A stretch of DNA of 6,975 nt from Candidatus Gastranaerophilales bacterium (GTDB taxonomy: Bacteria; Cyanobacteriota; Vampirovibrionia; Gastranaerophilales; Gastranaerophilaceae), in contig CAJONH010000162.1 in NCBI GenBank assembly GCA_905235825.1, positions 1-6,975 on the forward strand, written 5' to 3'. Positions 6,709 through 6,975 of the stretch are shown here, piece after piece. The notes beneath the pieces are model-generated. The model searched no databases. It saw nothing but the letters and a program-made list of their open reading frames with translations, and was not told the origin of the DNA. The translations under genes and the position numbers were made by a program. The stretch's first letter is position 1; each line of letters begins with the position of its first letter.

Positions 6709-6975
6709 TTATTTAACAAGTTTTGAAATTTCATCGGTAATATCAGTTCCGCCCGATAATACAACACCTTTTGCCAAAACCAGATTATAACCGTTTGTTT
6801 TTGCATTATTTGCAATAAGAGCCGAAATACTCTTATCAATTGCAAGTAATTTTGTTTCATAGTTTTTTGCAATTGTTTCCTGCTTTGTTTTAAATTCTTT
6901 ATTATATTTTTCTTCCAAAGCCTTTTTCTTTTTTTCGTCTGTTTCTTTATTAATAGCTTCACTTGCTGTTTTAAC
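6709..6975 (-). CDS. OmpH/Skp-like periplasmic chaperone (C-terminal fragment, 5' end outside window)
   Basis: The frame is open from the window edge to the stop at 6709-6711, giving 88 visible residues. It starts in a charged, lysine- and glutamate-rich helix (KKKKALEEKYNKEFKTKQET), which matches the long coiled-coil arms of Skp. It ends in the small body segment GYNLVLAKGVVLSGGTDITD, then EISKLVK, which matches the usual C-terminal strand and 'DIT' ending of OmpH-family proteins. These proteins hold unfolded outer-membrane proteins in the periplasm on their way to the BAM complex. A TTG at 6916-6918 could be read as a start, but the frame and family features continue upstream, so it is more likely an internal leucine codon. 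The full family length is about 150-190 residues, so the signal peptide and first arm are missing here. It converges on the M48 protease gene, with a shared terminator between them. Confidence 0.8.
   Translation of the reverse strand, partial: VKTASEAINKETDEKKKKALEEKYNKEFKTKQETIAKNYETKLLAIDKSISALIANNAKTNGYNLVLAKGVVLSGGTDITDEISKLVK

Noticed and set aside
6705..6962. 85-codon minus-strand frame overlapping the OmpH/Skp-like gene
   Set aside because: It is out of frame with the OmpH-like frame; its Lys/Gln/Leu-rich product has no family features, whereas the chosen frame carries the GGTDITDEI ending.

Overview
This is an AT-rich chromosomal window with four complete or near-complete genes and one gene fragment. 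The fragment is an OmpH/Skp-type periplasmic chaperone, so the cell has an outer membrane. That chaperone, a cyanobacterial-style CheA kinase, a stand-alone homotetrameric-type glutamate synthase and the low GC together suggest a low-GC diderm. My best guess is a gut Melainabacteria/Vampirovibrionia relative (Gastranaerophilales type). This is inferred from style, not from a database match; a Negativicutes-like or other diderm host is possible. I see no mobile element, CRISPR array, tRNA or rRNA.

Layout. (1) Positions 1-1354, minus strand: a gltA/GltD-type NADPH-dependent glutamate synthase (or related NfnB-type flavoprotein), cut by the window edge only a few residues before its likely C-terminus. 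(2) Positions 1355-1537: a 183-base divergent promoter region with TATAAT-like hexamers facing both ways. (3) Positions 1538-5232, plus strand: a tightly linked two-gene chemosensory unit. It has a small methyl-accepting protein (two membrane helices, no sensory domain, no evident HAMP) followed 11 bases later by an 881-residue CheA kinase. The kinase has an N-terminal Hpt domain, a long unassigned helical middle, an enlarged dimerisation region, the catalytic domain and a CheW-like domain. (4) Positions 5300-6637, plus strand: an exported M48 zinc metalloprotease with a TPR-like tail. (5) Positions 6647-6680: a strong inverted repeat serving as a two-way terminator between convergent genes. 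(6) Positions 6709-6975, minus strand: the C-terminal part of an OmpH/Skp-like chaperone that runs off the window.

How they fit together. The receptor and kinase very probably form one signalling array. No separate cheW, cheY, cheR or cheB is present here, so outputs and adaptation proteins must be elsewhere or absent. The protease-TPR protein and the Skp-like chaperone both point to envelope protein quality control, although they are convergent and not co-transcribed. The central metabolic gltA gene is divergent and probably unrelated to the signalling genes. All genes share similar AT-rich composition and I see no sign of recent transfer.
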